Positions 6,374 through 9,043 of a stretch of 9,043 bases of DNA are shown piece after piece. The notes below the pieces were generated by a model. It worked only from the letters and a program-made list of their open reading frames with translations. It was not told the DNA's origin and made no database searches. Every line of letters begins with the position of its first letter. The first letter of the stretch is position 1. The DNA comes from Treponema sp. Lineage in GTDB: Bacteria > Spirochaetota > Spirochaetia > Treponematales > Breznakiellaceae. The DNA lies in contig JAISEB010000310.1 of the NCBI GenBank assembly GCA_031264395.1, positions 1 through 9,043 on the forward strand. The letters run 5' to 3'. Both the position numbers and the translations under genes were made by a program.

Positions 6374-7440
6374 AACAGGCAGTTTCCGTATGCATCGCTT
6401 TTTTATTCCTGTCCTGTTCCGCGAGGGACGCGCGGCCGCCGGGGCAGCCGTCCTCCGCCCTGCCCCAAACCGGGGCGGAACAGGCCGCGGAAGAGGGGAA
6501 GATAACCATAGGCTTTTCGGTAGCTACCGACACCTTTATTGTGGAGCGGTGGAACAAAGACGTAAAGGTTTTTTCCGGGGCCGCCCAGGAATTGGGGGGA
6601 AATGTGATCGTCCAGCTTTCCGCGGGAGGCATACGGGAGCAGATCGCCCAGATAAACTACATGGTAAACCAGAATATTGATATTCTGGTGGTGATCGCCC
6701 ACGATACGGAGCTTATCGCCGGAGCGGTTAAGCAGGTGCGGGACGCGGGCATTCCCGTGATTGCCTATGACCGGATGATCCAGGGGACGCCTCTGGACGC
6801 GTATATTTCTTTTGACAGTCAGGAGGTGGGCCGCCAGTTCGGGACGGCCCTGCGCAAGGCGGTTCCCCGGGGAAAATACCTGGTTGTTAACGGGTCCCTG
6901 CATGATATAAACAGCTTTCAGATTAGTATGGGCCTGCACGAGATCGTTGATCCCCTGATCGCCGCCGGAGCGGTACAAATTGAGCGCGAAATATGGCTTG
7001 AGGAATGGAGTTTTGACGAAGCGCTGGAAAAAATCAGCGAAATTCTGGAAGAAACCACCGCCTTTGACGCCATTGTCTGCGGGAACGACGCCATTGCCCA
7101 GGCGGCAATACAGCTGCTTTCCGAACGGCGCATGGCGGGGGAGATAGCGGTAGTCGGTCAGGACGCCGAACTTATCAGCTGCCAATATATAGTAGAAGAT
7201 CTGCAGTTGATGACCGTGTACAAGCCCATCGGCAAACTGGCTTCCCGGGCGGCGGGACTCGCAATGGCGATAGCCGAAAAACGGACGGTACCCCACGATA
7301 TGCTGCTGGAAAACGGAAGCGGCGTCCGTATTCCCTCGTATATAGAAAAGCCTGTAGCTGTTTTTAAGGAAAATATGGAAGTGGTCATACGGGACGGCTT
7401 CCATTCCCGGGAAGATGTATACCGCACCGTATTATTTTGA
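6370..7440 (+). CDS. XylF-like sugar-binding lipoprotein
   Basis: A 356-residue periplasmic binding protein. It starts with a short signal peptide ending in LFLSC. Cys16 is the probable lipidation site; the lipobox is relaxed (F-L-S-C), as spirochaetes allow. An Ala/Pro/Gln-rich linker follows. The mature domain has the marks of D-xylose-binding proteins: ERW (59-61), INYMVNQNIDILVVIAHD, IAYDRMI (D134-R135), AYISFDSQEVG, VVGQDAE (D265), MTVYKPI (K285) and a closing VIRDGFH. Several of these positions contact sugar in XylF. Some nearby positions differ, for example SLHDINSF where XylF has SPVDNNA, so pentose binding is likely but not certain. GGGAGG precedes the ATG, which overlaps the regulator stop (ATGA). 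It thus belongs to the regulatory operon, not to the transporter transcript, and could supply the transporter, act as another sensor input, or both. Its TGA sits in a TTTTGA-TG-TCAAAA palindrome. Confidence 0.88.
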   Translation: MKQAVSVCIAFLFLSCSARDARPPGQPSSALPQTGAEQAAEEGKITIGFSVATDTFIVERWNKDVKVFSGAAQELGGNVIVQLSAGGIREQIAQINYMVNQNIDILVVIAHDTELIAGAVKQVRDAGIPVIAYDRMIQGTPLDAYISFDSQEVGRQFGTALRKAVPRGKYLVVNGSLHDINSFQISMGLHEIVDPLIAAGAVQIEREIWLEEWSFDEALEKISEILEETTAFDAIVCGNDAIAQAAIQLLSERRMAGEIAVVGQDAELISCQYIVEDLQLMTVYKPIGKLASRAAGLAMAIAEKRTVPHDMLLENGSGVRIPSYIEKPVAVFKENMEVVIRDGFHSREDVYRTVLF

Positions 7441-7453
7441 TGTCAAAATATTC
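7441..7453 (+). promoter_or_regulatory. Direct repeat 1, candidate regulator operator
   Basis: TGTCAAAATATTC, starting on the base after the stop of the upstream gene. It is the distal copy of a three-member repeat family and lies 38 bases before copy 2. Its first bases complete a TTTTGA-TG-TCAAAA palindrome at 7435-7448. Confidence 0.5.
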
Positions 7454-7478
7454 CCTGTTTGCCGGGTCCGGGGAGCAA

Positions 7479-7491
7479 TATCAAAATATTC
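7479..7491 (+). promoter_or_regulatory. Direct repeat 2, candidate regulator operator
   Basis: TATCAAAATATTC, differing from copy 1 at a single base over 13. It begins exactly 21 bases before copy 3, two helical turns, so both copies lie on the same DNA face. AraC-family proteins commonly bind such pairs of direct half-sites. Confidence 0.6.
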
Positions 7492-7499
7492 TTTACTAT

Positions 7500-7513
7500 T
7501 GTCAAAAATTTAC
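7500..7513 (+). promoter_or_regulatory. Direct repeat 3, promoter-proximal candidate operator
   Basis: TGTCAAAAATTTAC. It ends just upstream of where the -35 would be for the TATAAT at 7540, the usual place for an AraC-type activator that contacts RNA polymerase. Confidence 0.6.
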
Positions 7514-7516
7514 GCT

Positions 7517-7545
7517 TCCTCGCGGGGAACATGCGCCCCTATAAT
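7517..7545 (+). promoter_or_regulatory. Promoter of the ChvE-like gene: weak -35, TATAAT -10
   Basis: A perfect TATAAT at 7540-7545 has only TCCTCG 17 bases upstream, a poor match to TTGACA. A strong -10 without a -35, preceded by operator-like repeats, is typical of a promoter that needs an activator. Transcription would start near 7552, about 25 bases before the ATG at 7578, and the leader contains the GGAGG ribosome binding site. Confidence 0.6.
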
Positions 7546-7577
7546 GATATACCATAGTTCAAATTCGGAGGTACGAA

Positions 7578-8711
7578 ATGAAGAAGATCTGTGCAGTGTT
7601 AATTGTTCTTCTGGTTGCCGGTTCCTTTGCGTTCGCGAAGAGCCAGCAGGAAGCGTCAGGCGGAGGGCAGTCCTCTTCCCTTATCGGCATTGCCATGCCG
7701 GAAACCCACGTTCTGCGCTGGCAGAAAGACGGCGCTTCCCTCAAGTCGGCGGCGGAATCCAGGGGCTACCGCGCGGAAGTGGCCTACGGGGACGCGGATC
7801 AGACCCAGCAGAACAGGCAGATTCAGGGCTTTTTAACCCAGGGCGCCAAACTGCTTGTGGTCGGTAATGTCAATGACGGCGTGAATTCCGTTATTGCCGA
7901 CGCGGCGCGTGACAATGTCGCGGTCATTGCCTATGACCGGCTTATCATGGGCTCCGCCGATTACGATTACTACATCACCTTTGATAACTTCAAGGTCGGC
8001 CAGTTTCAGGGCCAGGGCATTGAACAGGGGCTCGGCCTTGCTTCCGCCACCCAGGCGAATCCCAAGTACATCACCCTTTTTGCCGGTTCCCCCACGGACA
8101 ACAACTCCAAGTTTTTCTTTGACGGCGCCATGAGCGTTCTTAATCCCTACATCCAGAGCGGCGTCCTTAAGGTAGTGGGGCCTTATCCCCAGACTTCCGC
8201 CGATAACGCCAACTTCCAGAGAATCGCTACGGAAAACTGGCAGGCTCCCATCGCCAAGACCAGAATGGAAAACCTGCTCAGCAACGACGCCCGCAGCGTG
8301 GTGCTGGACGCGGTCCTTGCCCCCAACGATACGCTTGCCAGGGCGATTATCGAGGCGTGTCTTGCGGACGCCAAATACGCCGGCGGCAAGCTGCCCGTGG
8401 TTACAGGTCAGGACGCGGAATTTGACTCCGCCCTGTCCATCAAGAACGGCCAGCAGTACATGACCGTATTCAAGGATACGGCAAAACTCGCCGAAGCCGC
8501 CGTCATCCTCGCGGACCAGATCCTTAAAGGCCAGACCCCCAACATACCGGGCGCTTCCCTTGCATCAGGCAATCTGACCAGCATCGGCGACACGGGCGTA
8601 AAAGTAGTCAAGGCTTATCTGCTTGAACCGGTGATCATCACCCGTAACAATATTTCCGTTCCGGTAAACGCCGGCTTCTATCCCGACGCCGAGGCGTCCC
8701 AGCTCAGGTAG
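7578..8711 (+). CDS. ChvE-like periplasmic sugar-binding protein of an ABC transporter
   Basis: A 377-residue secreted protein. The N-terminus MKKICAVLIVLLVAGSFAFA is a signal peptide with AFA before Lys21, and no lipobox, so it is probably soluble in the periplasm. A Ser/Gln/Gly linker precedes a type-I binding fold of the ChvE/XylF class: IGIAMP, LRW (46-48), QIQGFLTQGAKLLVV, IAYDRLI (D120-R121), YYITFDNFKVG, LFAGSPTDNNSKFFFDGAM, VLDAVLAPND, VTGQDAE (D279) and MTVFKDT. These match ChvE of Agrobacterium, which binds several aldoses including galactose, glucose, arabinose and xylose, more closely than E. coli XylF. GGAGG stands 7 bases before the ATG. It has its own promoter with putative operators and is followed by hairpins before the ATPase gene, both fitting higher output than its neighbours. 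The sugar cannot be fixed from sequence alone. Confidence 0.92.
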   Translation: MKKICAVLIVLLVAGSFAFAKSQQEASGGGQSSSLIGIAMPETHVLRWQKDGASLKSAAESRGYRAEVAYGDADQTQQNRQIQGFLTQGAKLLVVGNVNDGVNSVIADAARDNVAVIAYDRLIMGSADYDYYITFDNFKVGQFQGQGIEQGLGLASATQANPKYITLFAGSPTDNNSKFFFDGAMSVLNPYIQSGVLKVVGPYPQTSADNANFQRIATENWQAPIAKTRMENLLSNDARSVVLDAVLAPNDTLARAIIEACLADAKYAGGKLPVVTGQDAEFDSALSIKNGQQYMTVFKDTAKLAEAAVILADQILKGQTPNIPGASLASGNLTSIGDTGVKVVKAYLLEPVIITRNNISVPVNAGFYPDAEASQLR

Positions 8712-8712
8712 C

Positions 8713-8747
8713 GGGCGGTTAGTAACCCGGTTGGTTGCTAAACGCTC
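8713..8747 (+). other. Intercistronic hairpin A
   Basis: GTTAGTAACC (8718-8727) pairs with GGTTGCTAAAC (8733-8743), with one wobble and one bulge. Flanking GGGC and GCTC extend the stem around another bulged base. The hairpin begins two bases after the stop codon and is followed by a T-rich stretch (TGTTTTTC at 8751-8758), so it could act as a partial terminator after the binding protein gene. Confidence 0.5.
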
Positions 8748-8762
8748 TGGTGTTTTTCTGTT

Positions 8763-8799
8763 GGGCTTGTTCCAAAACTCCGGTTTTTGGAACAGGCTC
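8763..8799. repeat. Dispersed palindromic element, copy 2 (hairpin B)
   Basis: Left arm GGGCTTGTTCCAAAACTCC (8763-8781), right arm GGTTTTTGGAACAGGCTC (8782-8799), nearly perfect pairing. It shares its core with the element at 2072-2110. The position between a binding protein gene and a transporter gene recalls the REP elements between malE and malF, which protect the upstream mRNA. Confidence 0.65.
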
Positions 8800-8832
8800 T
8801 GTTTGCCGGGATTCCCGTGTTGGAGCAAGTCG

Positions 8833-8863
8833 CCCCTAAAGACCCTTGCCGGGTTTTTAGGGG
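8833..8863 (+). other. Intercistronic hairpin C
   Basis: A 13-pair stem: CCCCTAAAGACCC (8833-8845) with GGGTTTTTAGGGG (8851-8863), one G-T wobble, loop TTGCC. The bases after it (TTCCC) do not form a U run, so it looks like an mRNA-stabilising or attenuating hairpin rather than a full terminator. It ends 31 bases before the ATPase ATG. Confidence 0.6.
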
Positions 8864-8894
8864 TTCCCAATAGTTACGGCATAGAAGGCGGACG

Positions 8895-9043
8895 ATGAGT
8901 GAATATATTCTGAAAATTGAAAATCTGACCAAGGATTTTCCCGGCGTCCGCGCCCTGGATCAGGTGTCTCTTAAAGTCAGGAAGGGGGAGATCCATTCCC
9001 TGTGCGGTGAAAACGGCGCGGGAAAGTCTACGCTGATGAGCGT
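8895..9043 (+). CDS. Sugar ABC transporter ATPase, N-terminal 49 residues (3' end outside window)
   Basis: The ATG at 8895 is preceded by AAGGCGG. The visible sequence starts MSEYILKIENLTKDFPGVRAL and contains KGEIHSL and the complete Walker A, GENGAGKST. This is the opening of the double-ATPase sugar importers of the MglA/RbsA/XylG/GguA group, usually about 500 residues. The protein drives import of the sugar delivered by the adjacent binding protein, at the cytoplasmic face of a permease expected just beyond the window. The match to XylG and GguA openings is close, but sugar type cannot be read from this fragment, so no symbol is given. Confidence 0.9.
   Translation, partial: MSEYILKIENLTKDFPGVRALDQVSLKVRKGEIHSLCGENGAGKSTLMS

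Noticed and set aside
6403..7404. 333-residue open frame on the - strand inside the XylF-like gene
   Set aside because: The + strand encodes a clear binding protein throughout; the reverse frame shows no family motifs and no ribosome binding site in a sensible place.

Overview
The window (about 53-55% GC by eye) looks like chromosomal DNA of a spirochaete, most likely a Treponema relative such as a gut treponeme. The clues are the start of the secreted sugar-binding protein (a cleavable signal followed by a polar Lys-Ser-Gln-Gln-Glu stretch, as in many Treponema binding proteins), the relaxed lipobox of its neighbour, and a dispersed palindrome built on GTTCCAAAA. This is an inference from sequence style; no marker gene settles it.

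Left part (1-2048): the 3' end of a TatD-family metal-dependent hydrolase on the + strand meets a short - strand operon across a bidirectional terminator. Reading leftwards, that operon may begin with a 63-residue basic protein of unknown function. It continues with an RsmE-family rRNA methyltransferase and a 274-275 residue protein with a zinc-protease-like HEYAH...H motif and a C-terminal coiled coil.

Middle and right part (2111-9043): a sugar-sensing and sugar-uptake locus on the + strand. Four genes overlap end to start: a membrane-anchored periplasmic-binding-protein-like sensor, a LytS/YesM-type histidine kinase, a YesN-type response regulator with an AraC DNA-binding domain, and a XylF-like sugar-binding lipoprotein. 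A 137-base gap follows, holding three direct repeats of the form TRTCAAAAWWTT just upstream of a good -10 box that lacks a good -35. This looks like an activator-dependent promoter controlled by the regulator. It precedes a second, soluble ChvE-like sugar-binding protein. After 183 bases containing three hairpins comes the start of an XylG/MglA-type sugar ABC transporter ATPase, cut by the window end.

Taken together, the proposed logic is: sugar in the periplasm is sensed by the anchored binding protein, which signals through the kinase to the AraC-type regulator. The regulator turns on the binding protein and ABC transporter genes. The layout closely resembles the XylFII-LytS-YesN three-component D-xylose system described in clostridia. 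It differs in having two transport-type binding proteins, one of them translationally coupled to the regulatory genes. Two copies of the GTTCCAAAA palindrome lie outside the regulatory genes, one before the sensor operon and one between the ChvE-like gene and the ATPase.
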